Source: Elymus sibiricus
Lineage: Eukaryota; Streptophyta; Magnoliopsida; Poales; Poaceae
Length of the DNA stretch: 64,000 nucleotides
NCBI GenBank assembly: GCA_039707655.1
Contig: CM077671.1
Coordinates: forward strand, 245,767,095-245,831,094
Reading direction: 5' to 3'
A program made the translations under genes and the position numbers. Numbering within the stretch: the first letter of the stretch is position 1; each line of letters opens with the position of its first letter. The notes under the pieces were generated by a model. That model saw nothing but the letters and a program-made list of their open reading frames with translations. It had not been told where the DNA came from and did not search any database. This document shows positions 23,295 to 35,139 of the stretch, piece after piece.

Positions 23295-24110
23295 ATGGCT
23301 AGCCTTACCACTATCGCTAGTACTCCCGAGAGTGAAGTTCTTAATTTTAAGCAAAGGGAGGGAGAAAACTTAAAAGATGCTTGGTATAGAATTTGCAATG
23401 CTCAAAATAGATCTACTCGTAAGCAATCTACTACCGTTCTCCTTCGCAATTTTTATGTGGGTGTTTCTCCTTGGAATAGATATGTTTTAGATACCATTAC
23501 GGGAGGAAATTTCTTGGGAACCAATACCTTTGATTCTTACAATGCTATGATAAATTTGGTAGGTTCACCCCCTCTCATGGTTAATGAAACAATCTTAACT
23601 TTGGAACATGTGATGTGAAGGCTTGATATTATTGAAAATAAAGTTGCTACTATTGAGCTCATTGAAAACTTGGATAAAAAGATTCATAATCATATCACTC
23701 AATATGGATCTAAGGTAGGAGTTACTTTAAAAAGTCTTAGGGAAAAAGAACCCATAGTTAATGAAAAACTGGATCAAGATTCCTCTAGAATTGGAAAGCT
23801 AGAGGACATTATTACCAACTTGGGTTCCGCTTTTGCCTCTGTTCAAACCACTCCAAATTTTTCTCCTTCTAAAACTTCCAAGTTTGTTTATGTTCCCAAA
23901 AATAAGGGTGAATCCTCTAGGAAAGGGGACGAAGATCTTAAGATGATAAGTGTTCACCCTAGCTTTGTCAATATTGTTAGGGAACCTATTACCACAAGTG
24001 AATTTCTTGACTTCTTGCCTAGGAGTATGATTATTGATAAAACCAAAGAATCTCCTAGGATTTATAAGTGTGCAATTGAGGAATTGCATACCAAAGATGA
24101 CAATACCTAG
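23295..24110 (+). pseudogene. Element C gag-like ORF with one in-frame stop
   Basis: ATG at 23295 opens MASLTTIASTPESEVLNFKQ, then ENLKDAWYRICNA, the Gag core pattern of Athila-type elements. A TGA stop at 23616-23618 divides the frame; it resumes directly to 24110 with a helical, charged part and ends TKDDNT, the same end as element A's protease frame. The product lacks zinc knuckle and protease. The N-terminal pattern is shared with element D's gag (63642). Confidence 0.75.
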
Positions 24111-26800
24111 ATCTATTGTGTTATGCCTAGCTAGGGGCGTTAAACAATAGCGCTTGTTGGGAGGCAACCCAATTTTATTTTTATGCTTTTGTTTTTGCTT
24201 CTATTTTTGAGTGTTTCACACATTATTACCTCTGTATTAATTTTGTTTTCTTGTTTAAATTAGTGTTTGAGCCAAGTAAGACCTTTGGGATGGTCTACGG
24301 TGTTTGCAATTTGATTTTGCTGAAAAACAGAAACTTTTGCTCTCAGTCCAGGAATTTTTTAAATTCACTGTAATGTGATTTTGATTTGAAATTTTTACAC
24401 AAGATTGATATACAAATTTCCCTGATTTTCCAAATTTTTCAGAATTTTTGGAGTTACAGAAGTATTCGAAGTCTATAGATTCCTACAGACTATTCTGTTT
24501 TAGACAGATTCTGTTTTCTTTGTGTTGTTTGCTTATTTTGATGTATCTATGGGTTGTATCGGGGGTTATGAACCATGGAGAAGTTAGAATACAGTAGATA
24601 TTACACCAATATAAAAAAAGAATGAGTTCACAACAGTACCTAAAGTGGTGATTTATTTTTCTTATACTAACGGATCTCATGAGTTTTCTGTTGAGTTTTG
24701 TGTTGTGAAGTTTTCAAGTTTTTGGTAAAGATTTGATGGACTATGGAATAAGGAGTGGCAAGAGCCTAAGCTTGGGGATGCCCAAGGCACCCCAAGCCAT
24801 ATTTAAGGATACCAAAAAGCCTAAGCTTGGGGATGCCCTGGAAGGCATCCCCTCTTTCGTCTTCAATCCATCGGTAAATTTACTTGAGGCTATATTTTTA
24901 TTCACCACATGATATGTGTTTTGCTTGGAGCGTCTTGTATGATATGAGTCTTTGCTTTTTAGTTTGCCACAATCATCCTTGCTGCACACATCTTTTTGAG
25001 AGAGACACGCTGAATCGTGAATTTATTAGAATACTCTATGTGCATCACTTATATCTTTTGAGCTAGGCAATGTTGCTCTAGTACTTCACTTATATCTTTT
25101 TAGAGCACGGTGGTGTTTTATTTTATATAAATTATTGAACTCTCGTACCTCACTTATATTATTTTGAGAGTTTCTTAAAACAGCATGGTAATTGGTTTAG
25201 GTTATGAATTTAGTCCTAATATAATGGGCATCCAAGAGGGATATAATAAAAACTTTCATATTAAGTGCATTGAATACTATGAGAAGTTTGATTCTTTGCA
25301 TATAGTTTTGAGATATGAAGATGGTAATATGAGAGTCATGCTAGTGAGTAGTTGTGAATTGGAAGAGATACTTGTGTTAAAGTTTGTGATTCCCGTAGCA
25401 TGCACGTATGGTGAACCGTTATGTAACGAAGTCGGAGCATGATTTGTTTAATGATTGTCAACCTTTGTGTGAGGGTCGGGAGCGCGCGATGGTTAACTCC
25501 TACCAACCTCTGCCCTAGGAGCATGCGTCTAATGCTTTGTTTTATAACTAATAGACTTTTGCAATAAGTATGTAAGTTCTTTATGACTAATGTTGAGTCC
25601 ATGGATTATACGCACTCTCACCCTTCCACCTTTGCTAGCCTCTCTAGTACCGCGCAACTTTCGCCGGGACATCAAACCCACCTTCCTCAAAACAGCCACC
25701 ATATATTTTTCCTCAAAACAGCCACCATACCTACCTATTATGGCATTTCCATAGCCATTCCGAGATATATTGACATGCAACTTCCACCGTTCCGTTTTTC
25801 ATGACATGCACCATCACTTTCATATTGCATATAGAGTCATATTTTGTCATAGGTATCGAGTTGTAATTTTCCTTTTGAGTTGTAAGTAAATAAAAGTGTG
25901 ATGATTTTTATTATTAGAGCATTGTTCCCGTGAGAGAAAAGGATGATGGAAGCTATGAATCCCTCACAAGTTGGGATGAGTCTCCGGACTTTACAAATAA
26001 TAAAAGAGGCCAGCGAAGCCCAAATAAAAAAAAGAGGCCACAGATGCCCACCAAAAAAAAGAAAAAAAAGGAAAAGAAAAAAAATGATGAGAGAAAGAGA
26101 GAAGGGACAATTGCTACTATCTTTTTCCACACTTGTGCTTTAAAGTAGCACCATGATCTTCATGATAGAGAGTCTCCTATTTTGTCACTTTCATATAGCT
26201 AGTGGAATTTTTCATCATATGCACAACCACTTAGTTTTCTTTTTTGAGCTTTCATACACTTATAGCTCTAGTGCATTTGTTGCATGGCAATCCCTACTCA
26301 CTCACATTGATATCTATTGATGGGCATCTCCATAGCCCGTTGATACGCCTAGTTGATGTGAGACTATCTTCTCCTTTTTCCTTGCAACCTCCACCATATT
26401 TTATTCCACCTATAGTGCTATATCCATGGCTCACGCTCATGTATTGTGTGAGAGTTGAAAAGGTTTGAGAACATTAAAAGTGTGAAACAATTGCTTGACT
26501 TGTCATCGGGGTTGTGCATGATTTAGATACTTTGTGTGGGGAAGATGGAGCATAGCCAGACCATATGATTTTGTAGGGATAACTTTCTAAGGCCATGTTA
26601 TTTCGAAAGGACACAATTGCCTTGTTGGTGTGCTCGAAGTATTACTGTTTTTATGTCAATATTAGACTATTGTTTTGAATCTTATGGATCTGAATATTCA
26701 TGCCACAATAAAGAATATTACATGGATAAATATGTTAGGTAGCATTCCACATCAAAAATTCAGTTTTTATCATTTACCTACTCGAGGACGAGAAGGAATT
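24111..26800 (+). other. Element C 3' non-coding region
   Basis: 2.7 kb without a recognisable protein. A shared block containing gcgcttgttgggaggc begins at about 24124. Two polypurine motifs aagcttggggatgc lie at 24768-24781 and 24823-24836, spaced 55 bp as in element A. An A-rich purine tract fills about 26000-26110. ORFs in this region (for example 25185-25442) have no recognisable features. Confidence 0.65.
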
Positions 26801-26814
26801 AAGCTTGGGGATGC
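26801..26814 (+). promoter_or_regulatory. Polypurine tract of element C
   Basis: aagcttggggatgc, one base before the LTR start at 26816. Confidence 0.8.
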
Positions 26815-26815
26815 T

Positions 26816-28396
26816 TGATACGTCTCCAATGTATCTATAATTTTTGATTGTTCCATGCTATTATATTATCTGTTTTGGATGTTTTAAATGCATTAATATG
26901 CTATTTTATATTATTTTTGGGACTAACCTATTAATCTAGAGCCTAGTGCCAGTTTCTGTTTTTCCCTTGTTTTTGAGTATTGCAGATAAGGAATATTAAA
27001 CGGAGTCCAAACGGAATAAAATCTTTGGAATAATTTTTCTTGGACCAGAAGCAACCCAGAAGACTTGGAGATGAAGGCAGGAGAGCCGCCGTGTGGCGAC
27101 AAGCCACAGGGGCGCCCTAGGGGGGGCGCCCCCTGGCTTGTGGCCCCACGGCAGGCCTCCTAACCCTATTCTTCGGCCAATAAATTCCCAAATATTCCCT
27201 GGATACCAAAAAAGAGCCACGAAAATACTTTTCCGCCGCCGGAAGCCTCTGTTCCCGTGAGATCCCATCTTGGAGCCTTTTCCGGTAATCTGCCGGAGGG
27301 GGAATCGATCACGGAGGGCATCTACATCAACTCCATTGCCCCTCCGATGATGCGTGAGTAGTTCACCACAGACCTTCGGGTCCATAGCTAGTAGCTAGAT
27401 GGCTTCTTCTCTCTCTTTGTTCTTCAATACCATGTTCTTCATGATCTTCATGGAGATCTATCCGATGTAATACTCTTTTGCGGTGTGTTTGTCGAGATCC
27501 GATGAATTGTGGGTTTATGTTCAGATTATCTATGAATATTATTTGAATCTTCTCTGAATTCTTATATGCATGATTTCATATCTTTGCAAGTCTCTTCGAG
27601 TTATTGGTTTGGTTTGGCCAACTAGATTGGTAATTCTTGCAATGGGAGAAGTGCTTAGTTTTGGGTTCAATCTTGCGGTGTCCTCACCCAGTGACAAAGT
27701 AGGGATAGCGAGGCATGTATTGTATTGTTGCCATCGAGGATAAAAAGATGGGGTTTTCATCATATTGCTTGAGTTTATCCCTCTACATCATGTCATCTTA
27801 CCTAATGTGTTACTCTGTTCTTCATCAACTTAATACTCTAGATGCAGTCAAGAGTCGGTCGATGTGTGGAGTAATAGTAGTAGATGCAGAATCGTTTCGG
27901 TCTACTTGACACGGACGTGATGCCTATATGCATAATCATTGCCTTGGATATCTTCATAATTATTGGCTTTTCTATCAATTGCTCGACAGTAATTTGTTCA
28001 CCCACCGTATTATTTTCCTTCATGAGAGAAGCCTCTAGTGAAACCTATGGCCCCCGGGTCTATTTTCCATATTATACTTTCAGATCTAAAACCAAAAATA
28101 CAAAAATATCTCGCTGCCTTATTTTTACTTTTGTTTTACTTTACTTTCAAGCAATCTATTCTATCTATCTTTATCAGATCTCATCCTTGCAAGTAACCAT
28201 GAAGGGATTGACAACCCCTTTATAGCATTGGGTGCAAGTGTTTGATTATTTGTGTAGGTACACCTATTGGGGACTTGCTTGTATCTCCTACTGGATTGAT
28301 ACCTTGGTTCTCAACAACTGAGGGAAATACTTATCTACTTTGCAGCATCACCCTTTCCTCTTCAAGGGAAAACCAACGCATGCTCGAGAAGTAGCA
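26816..28396 (+). repeat. 3' LTR of element C
   Basis: 1581 bp from tgatacgtctccaatg to gagaagtagca, almost identical to 21484-23071. The TATA-like site reads ccaataaat here, where the 5' LTR reads cctataaat. Confidence 0.93.
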
Positions 28397-28401
28397 CTCA
28401 C
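28397..28401. repeat. Right target site duplication of element C
   Basis: ctcac, identical to 21479-21483. Confidence 0.95.
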
Positions 28402-29282
28402 CATCGGGAGTGAGTAATTCCTTTGTAGGCTTGCTGGACGGTGGTGGGATTGGATGAAATTGATCATGTAATCGAGTTAAGTTTGATAGGGCTTGATCCC
28501 TAGTATCCACTATGTTCTGAGATTGATGTTGCTATGACTTTGCTATGCTTAATGCTTGTCACTAGGGCCCGAGTGCCAAGATTTCAGATCTGAACATATT
28601 ATATTACCTCTGAATATAAGATTGATTTGGATCCTATCTTGCAAGTTGTATGCACCTATTACGTGTCTTGATCCGCATACCCCAAGGTGACAATAATTGG
28701 GATTCTTTCCGGTGATTGTCGTAGTTTGAGGAGTTCATGTATTCTCTATGTGTTAATGCTTTGTTTCGGTTCTCTATTAAAAGAAGGCATTAATATCCCT
28801 TAGTTTCCAATAGGACCCCGCTGCCACGGGAGGGTAGGACAAAAGATGTCATGCAATTTCTTATCGCAAGCACGTATGACTATATACGGAATACATGCCT
28901 ACATTATATTGATGAATTGGAGCTAGTTCTGTGTCGCCCTAGTGTGTAACTGTTAAATGATTGATGTTATCTAAATCATTATCCATCACCGATCCACGTG
29001 CCTACGCTTTACATATACTGAATCTTGCTAATTACTATTTCTGCTGCTACTGTCACAACTGCTACAGAATTGCTGTTGTCACTACTACTGTTACTTTTGC
29101 TACTACTATTTGACGTGCTACTAAACCTTTGCTGCAGAGAGATATCCCAAGTGCGGTTGAATTGACAACTCAACTGTCAAGGCCAATAAATATTCTTTGG
29201 CTCCCCTTGTGTCGAATCAATAAATTAGGGTGAAATACTACCTGTGAAGACTGTCGTGATCCCCTATACTTGTGGGTTATCA
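28402..29282 (+). repeat. 3' LTR of element B, right part
   Basis: It resumes the LTR cut at 21483 and ends acttgtgggttatca, giving the TGATA...TATCA terminal inverted repeat expected for this LTR type. Total length of the two parts is 1395 bp. The sequence beyond 29282 is unrelated. Confidence 0.85.
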
Positions 29283-29284
29283 TC

Positions 29285-30816
29285 AGTCACCACATGCATC
29301 TCGCTATAGACAAACATTGCCTCCCACTAAAAGCACAATCGATACTAACGAGGCACCAAAGTGTCAAGCTGTGGGTGGGGATTACAATCATGTGTTAGCC
29401 ATCCAACAATAGACTGGTTTTTTTTATTGAAATTTTCTCCCTAGATTGACAAATCTCTTACTTGCTAGTTTTTATATCAAAATATGAGAGGTTGGTTCGA
29501 AAATTGCTCTATGCATTTTTCTATTGGTTTGTGTCACATGTTTTATAATCATCACATTGATAAAGTATTTTTCCCGAATGATAACATCGATAAAGTTACA
29601 TATACTTGTCTAAAATTTGTGCATAACTTGTTTTAAATGATTGGATGTACAACATGAATTTCGTAGGAAATATTTTCTTGGATCTTGCCTTGGACTTCTT
29701 AAATGAGTTGTAACATGGTTGAATCGTTAAAGACATGTTAACATAAGGTTTTAGAATACTCCAAAATGTGAAGGAAAATAAAAGTTTCTATATGGTTCCA
29801 CATATCTATTCCAACATCCTAAGGACCTCGTAGAAAGGATTTTTATAAGATTTTGACCCTAATATTTTTTGTTCTAAACAAGCCTTGAAGAATTTTTCAA
29901 GCAAAAAAGCCCACATCACCACACACTAGCAAGGTTTTGTCTAACGGGCTCAATGTTTTAGAGACATGCTAATGGCAACCACACATTCCATATATGCCAC
30001 AAATCACTATGACGAGAAGTGTTCATATGAAAAATATAGTCATTCATTGTGTATAATTAAAACTGCAATGCCAACCAATCTTATGATGTCCATATCACGG
30101 TCGTCGGCTAGCACTTCCATGGCTATTGATGGAGTTCTAAACATGAGGCACCAACCGCAAATTTCAACAAAAATAGATCCCCATGCACCGTTCTACTAGC
30201 ACATATCGGAAAGAATACATGATTAATGGAAAATATTTGCAAAGGATTATGTACAATTAAAAGCGCACTGCCAGCTACCGTTTTGGCGTTCATATCACGA
30301 CTATGGGCTGGCATATCCGTCACTACCACTGACCAAGTTAGAACAATGAGGCACCAACGCAAATTTCAACAAAAGAAGATCCCCATGCTCCGTTCTACCG
30401 GCACATATATAAAACAATACACGAGTAATGGCAAAATATTTGCAAAGGATAGTGTACAATTAAAATCGCACTACTAGCTGTCGTTTCGGCGTCGATATTA
30501 CGTCATGGGCTGGCACATCCGTTACCACTGACATTACGACTATAGGCTGGCATATCCGTTACTACTGCCAATATGACTATGGGATGGCACATCCGTTACC
30601 ATTGACTGAATCCAAACAAGACACCAACCGCATATTCTAATAACCGTAGAGCCTTTATTGGCACATATCTAAAAAATACACCAGTGATTATAAAACATCC
30701 ATATGAGGATTCTTTTGATAAATTCTAAAAATTAAGAAATTTATATGAAAATACATACAATTAATGGTCATTTTTAAAGTCTATAGGTCTCTTCCATATA
30801 TTGCAGCAAATATATA
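29285..30816. repeat. Tandem duplication, copy 1, with 200-bp and 37-bp inner repeats
   Basis: This segment aligns by eye with 31356-32894, offset by about 2072 bp, with moderate divergence. Shared phrases include ccatccaacaatag and ttgacaaatctcttacttgc. Inside it, units of about 200 bp start near 30051, 30251 and 30453 with gtayaattaaaa and contain ggctggcacatccgttac. A 37-bp unit follows three times at 30508, 30545 and 30582. Its left end abuts element B's LTR, which probably truncated it. No gene is seen. Confidence 0.8.
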
Positions 30817-31355
30817 AGTGGAGAGACACCTTCGGTGCTAGGAAAGTTGTGTGGGAGCAAGAGTTGCCCTGGCTAGAACTACAAGATTTGCATCTAGCCA
30901 CTTCTCCATGCCCGGGCTATGCTACCGGACCTATCAGTCCGCCGCCGAGCGTTCCTCCTCTACGCGCAAATACTATTAGAGGTAGTGCGCTTGGCGTTGC
31001 TCCGACAAGCCTGTTCGAGGGATCACCTGTACGTGGGAGAACGACGGGGAGGAGGAGACAACTCCGGGGGACGTTGTGCTCCTACTCTTCTTTCGTCACG
31101 AGGGACTGCACGTCTAGTGGTAATCTCATACCTATCTTCTAAGAATGTTCCTAGGATGTCTTTGCGGTAGGATAAATTTTTAATTGGTAACAGTTGCATG
31201 CCGTGTAGCCCAACATGGTGGCCGGCTTCCCGGCAGTTAGGCCACCCGCAGTACTATGCATCGTCAACACCAAATGCAACATAAACACAAGAATGTACTG
31301 AACCTTGCACAATATCTAATGAAGAGAAGAGTCGTAGAGCTTGAAATCTGGCAGA
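30817..31355 (+). other. Spacer between the two tandem copies, no confident gene
   Basis: A GC-richer 30820-31140 segment holds overlapping open frames of 113 and 83 codons, with an ag|gtaatc donor-like site near 31121. It could be a degraded exon, but neither frame shows a domain I recognise. The part from 31150 to 31355 looks non-coding. Confidence 0.4.
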
Positions 31356-32894
31356 GTTACCACACGCATCTATTTATAGATAAAGCAATTCCTCCAACTA
31401 GAAACACAACCCATATTAATGAGACACCAAAGCGACAAACTGTGTGTGGGGAATACAATCATCTGTTAACCATCCAACAATAGATTGATTTGTTTATTGA
31501 AGTTCCGTCCCTAGATTGACAAATCTCTTACTTGCTAGTTTTTAAATTCAAAAGATGAGGTTGGTTCAATGAAAATCTCTTTATGCATGTTTCTATGGGT
31601 TTGTGTTACATGTTTTATAATTATCACATTGACAAAGTTTTTTCTTCCAATGATAACATCGATAAAGTTACCTACACTTGTCTAAAAACTGTGCGTACCT
31701 TGTTTAAATGATGGGATGTACTATATGAAGTTTGTAGGAAATATTTCTTGGATCTTACCTTGGACTTCTTAAATGAATTTTAACATGATTGACCCCTTAA
31801 AGACATGTTAACATGAGGTTTTAGAATACTCCAAAAAGTGAAGGAAAACAAAAGTTTCTATATGGTTCCATAGATCTATTCCTACATGCTAAGGGCCTCA
31901 TAGAAAGGATTTCTATAAGATTTCAACCCTAATTTTTTTTATGTTCCAAACAAGCCTTGAAGAGTTCTTCAAATAAAAACACTTGCATCACCACCCACTA
32001 GCCATGTTTCGTCTAGCGGGATCAGGGTTTAGAGACATGCTAATGACAACTACACACTCCATGTATGAGTCGAATCCCCATGACGAGAAGTGCTCATATG
32101 CATAATTTAGTCATTCACTATGTATAATTAGAATCGCAATGCTAACCAATCTTATGATGTCCATGTCACGGCCTTGGGCTGGCACTTCCGTCATTACTGA
32201 CCGAGTTCGAACAACATGGCACCAACCGCAAAATTCAACGAAAGTAGACCCCCATGCACCGTTCCATTGACACATATCTAAAAGATTTCACGGTCTATGA
32301 CAAAATATTTGCAAAGGATTGTGTACAACTAAAAGCGCACTGCCATGTATTGTTTTGGCGTCCATATCATAACTATGGGCTGGCACGTCCGTCACTAGTG
32401 ACCGCGTTTGAACAATGAGGCGCCGGCCGCAAATTTCAATAGAAGCAAATCTCATGCGTCGTTCTTCTTGCACACATCTAAAAGAATACACAATTAATGC
32501 CAAAATATTTGAAAGGATCGTATACAACTAAAAACGCAGTGCCACCTACTTTTTTGGCGTCCATATTACGCTAAGGGGCTGGCACATCCGTTACTATTGA
32601 CTTTACGACCATGTACTGACACATCCGTTACTACTTCCATTACGGCTATGAGCTGGCACGTGCGTTACCACTGACTGAGTCCAAACAAGACACCAACCGC
32701 AAATTCAAATAAACATAGAGCCTCTATTGGCACATATCTAAAAAAACACATCAACAATGATAGAACATTTATACAAGGGCTCTTTTGTTAAATTCCACAG
32801 TAAAAAAACCTAAGAATTTTGCATGACAATATACAAAGAATTGTGGTTATTTTTAAAGTTGGTAGGTCTCTTCCACATATTGCAGCAAATATGG
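31356..32894. repeat. Tandem duplication, copy 2
   Basis: This is the partner of 29285-30816. The 200-bp units start near 32122, 32323 and 32521. The 37-bp units start near 32577, 32614 and 32651. The same unit number and spacing in both copies shows that the inner array predates the large duplication. Confidence 0.8.
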
Positions 32895-33304
32895 AAGAGC
32901 TTCACTCACAGTTTTACTTTTACCCCGGCGTTTCTAGGGTATTCTACAAGCACGTAGCGGGTAACCTACCCAAGTCGCCTGGTCAAGGGAAAAAAGCGCA
33001 CGTGACACAGGCCGCGAAGCGCTCGGTTCTTTCCTTTACAGCAGGCCCGCCTGCAGAATTCAGTCGAACCAGAGGGTGCCAGGCGCAAACGGGACCAGAC
33101 CACCAACGTTCTCCAGAGCCTGCACGAACCGAGGTGGGACCCGCCAGAGAACCCGCCCGCCCACTGGCCAGTCCCACCTCCGGCCCCACCCGGCAGCCTC
33201 ACCCGCTGGCTCTGCCTCCCGTCCCGTGCCGCCCGTCCGCCCGCCTGCGAGGTGAAAAAAGAAGCCGGCGAGAAAAGAGGGCCTTTTTCCCGGACGCAGC
33301 TGTT
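32895..33304 (+). promoter_or_regulatory. GC-rich region upstream of the MCTP gene
   Basis: The composition switches from AT-rich repeat to GC-rich unique sequence near 32960, as is usual for a grass promoter. It includes gcacgtgac (ACGT core) near 32999. Overlapping frames on both strands here (for example 32819-33334) are compositional. Confidence 0.45.
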
Positions 33305-33677
33305 CTGATCCCGAGCTCATGTGAGCTCGGGTGAACAGTAAAATCAAAAAAAATAATAAAAAAAATCTGATTTTTTTTTGTTAGAAACATTGATGTTTTT
33401 TCCACATGCGTGCAAAATTTCATCACTAGATGACATTCGTGAAAAATGTGGCAAAAAAACAAAATCGATGCTCCAAAAAGTCTGTTTTTTGTAGCATTTT
33501 GGAGCATCGATTTTGTTTTTTTTGCCACATTTTCCACGAATGTCATATGGTGATGAAAATTTGCACGGATGTGGAAAAAACATCAATGTTTCTCACAAAA
33601 AAATTCAGAATTTTTTGAATTTTTTTACTATTTTTTTGATTTTACTGTTCACCGAGCTCATGTGAGCTCGGGATTAG
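33305..33677. mobile_element. Foldback MITE in the MCTP promoter
   Basis: A 373-bp inverted repeat with arms of about 170 bp around a short loop near 33480-33497. Both ends carry the self-complementary ccgagctcatgtgagctcgg, followed by gtgaacagtaaaatc on the left and its complement on the right. Strong arm pairing includes aacattgatgttttttccac and its inverse. No target site duplication is obvious, so the superfamily (Mutator-like or other) is undecided. It lies directly before the probable 5' UTR of the MCTP gene. Confidence 0.85.
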
Positions 33678-33891
33678 AAGAGCACTTTCGCTTTTTCCCT
33701 TCCTTTCCATCCCTCTGTCCCTCCCTCTCGCCACTTCTCACCTCTTCCGTTTCTCGCCTCCCCTGACTCTGCCCCGCTCGCCCCCGGCCGGCATTCCCTG
33801 CTCCTCGCGTGCTCCTCGGCGTGTGCACGGCCGTGGCGCGGGGGCGCTAGAGGCTGCTCCGACCCGCCCGTCCTCCGTCCTACGTCCGCCG
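33678..33891 (+). other. Probable 5' UTR exon of the MCTP gene
   Basis: A C/T-rich stretch (cttttcccttcctttcc onward) typical of a grass 5' UTR, ending at a good splice donor (cgccg|gtgagg at 33892). The transcription start is not determined. Confidence 0.45.
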
Positions 33892-35108
33892 GTGAGGTCC
33901 GTGTGCCCGGCCGGCCCGTGCGCCTCCTTTCCCGTCTTCCGGTGGTTCTTAGCCCTGTAATCCGTCTGTTTGCGGCCCGCATTCCGGTCCCTCCTCGTCG
34001 ACGATCCTCCGCGTGGGGTGGGAGGATCGTGCCTTTTCGAATCGCCCTGTACGGAGGGATGGGGTTTTAGAGGATTCTCGGTGGGGGTTTTGGGTCCTTT
34101 TTTAATAGTTTAGGGTACGTATTTTTTTTCCGATGGGGACGGTGATGTGCGCTCCTGTAGGGGCTGAGGGGAGCTAGCTGTGCCGTGCAGTCATTTTCTA
34201 AGGTTTCATCGGTTGATTGGTCGGTGTGTTCTTGCTTGCGTGCTTTTAGGGGTTTCGAAATTTCAAAGATTCGTTTTTTCGGGATTTTATGTACGGCCCC
34301 TTTTTTTTTTTTGGGAGATGGTGCTTACGGCTCTAGGTTGCCAGGAAACGATGAATGCTGTAGCCTTTTTTGTTGTTGTGATTTTCTTTTACCGAAAACA
34401 CCAAAAGCACTAGATTTGAGGCGAGGAATAGATTTAGCAGCTGTTACTCTGTTATCATGATTTTATTTATACACGTCTCAGGGCAGGGGTGTTTTTGTTA
34501 TTGCAGCTAATAATAAGCGGGTCTTCTTTTTTATTAGTGGGCTACTCCGGTGACGAGTGAATGACTGATCATTGTCTTTGGTCAGTGACAATACCAATCA
34601 ATGCCTAGAGTACCCCTAGGAAAACGTTTCGGGTTGGGATCCTCTGCTCTGCAGTAGGAAAACCTGAAGGAATTTGTCAAAAGGGACACCATGTTTGCTG
34701 CTCATCTTTCTTTGACAAAGATGCACATACAGCTGCAATTGAGCACCATACTTTCCTTGTTTTGCAATGTCGGTAGAATTACCTGTTAGTACACATGCAC
34801 AAATCTGGATGGGATACCAAAGCAGGATACAAGTTCTGGATATTCCTAAGATAGGAGGACACACCATTTGGCACATTGAATGGGTCATGCTTTTGCTAGG
34901 CCTCCTTGTGCTCTCTCCAAACACCAACCTGTCACAACCACCACCTTTTATTGTAAAAAGGAAAAGTATCAGTAGATGATATTTGATTGTGCACCTGAAT
35001 TGCATTTTATCCTCAAAAAAATTGTACACTGCTGTTTGTTATGATTGTGTCACTTTTACCATACGTGATGCTCTTCTTGCTAATACCTTGTCATGTATTT
35101 TGTTGCAG
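33892..35108 (+). other. Candidate 5'-UTR intron of the MCTP gene
   Basis: Donor gtgagg at 33892 and acceptor ttgttgcag ending at 35108 bracket about 1.2 kb of T-rich sequence with no supported ORF. The start codon lies 31 bases after the acceptor. A leader intron before a single-exon coding region is a common layout in this family. Confidence 0.55.
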
Positions 35109-35139
35109 GCACAAGTCTGACCTTCTCTGAACCAGCAAG

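Larger units (their letters stand above)
21484..28396 (+). mobile_element. Athila-like non-autonomous LTR retrotransposon C, complete
   Basis: 6913 bp with LTRs 21484-23071 and 26816-28396 and a perfect 5-bp TSD ctcac at 21479-21483 and 28397-28401. The PBS is tRNA-Asp-like. The only coding content is a gag-like frame with one stop; no protease, RT or integrase is seen. The two LTRs are nearly identical by eye, differing mainly by a small deletion in the GC-rich hairpin, so this is probably a recent insertion moved by enzymes of another element. Confidence 0.93.

Noticed and set aside
26000..26110. Lysine-rich ORFs over the A-rich tract of element C
   Set aside because: They are produced by a purine-rich low-complexity sequence in two frames.
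32819..33347. Open frames on both strands upstream of the MITE
   Set aside because: A GC-rich promoter region gives long frames in several phases; there are no motifs and no preferred strand.
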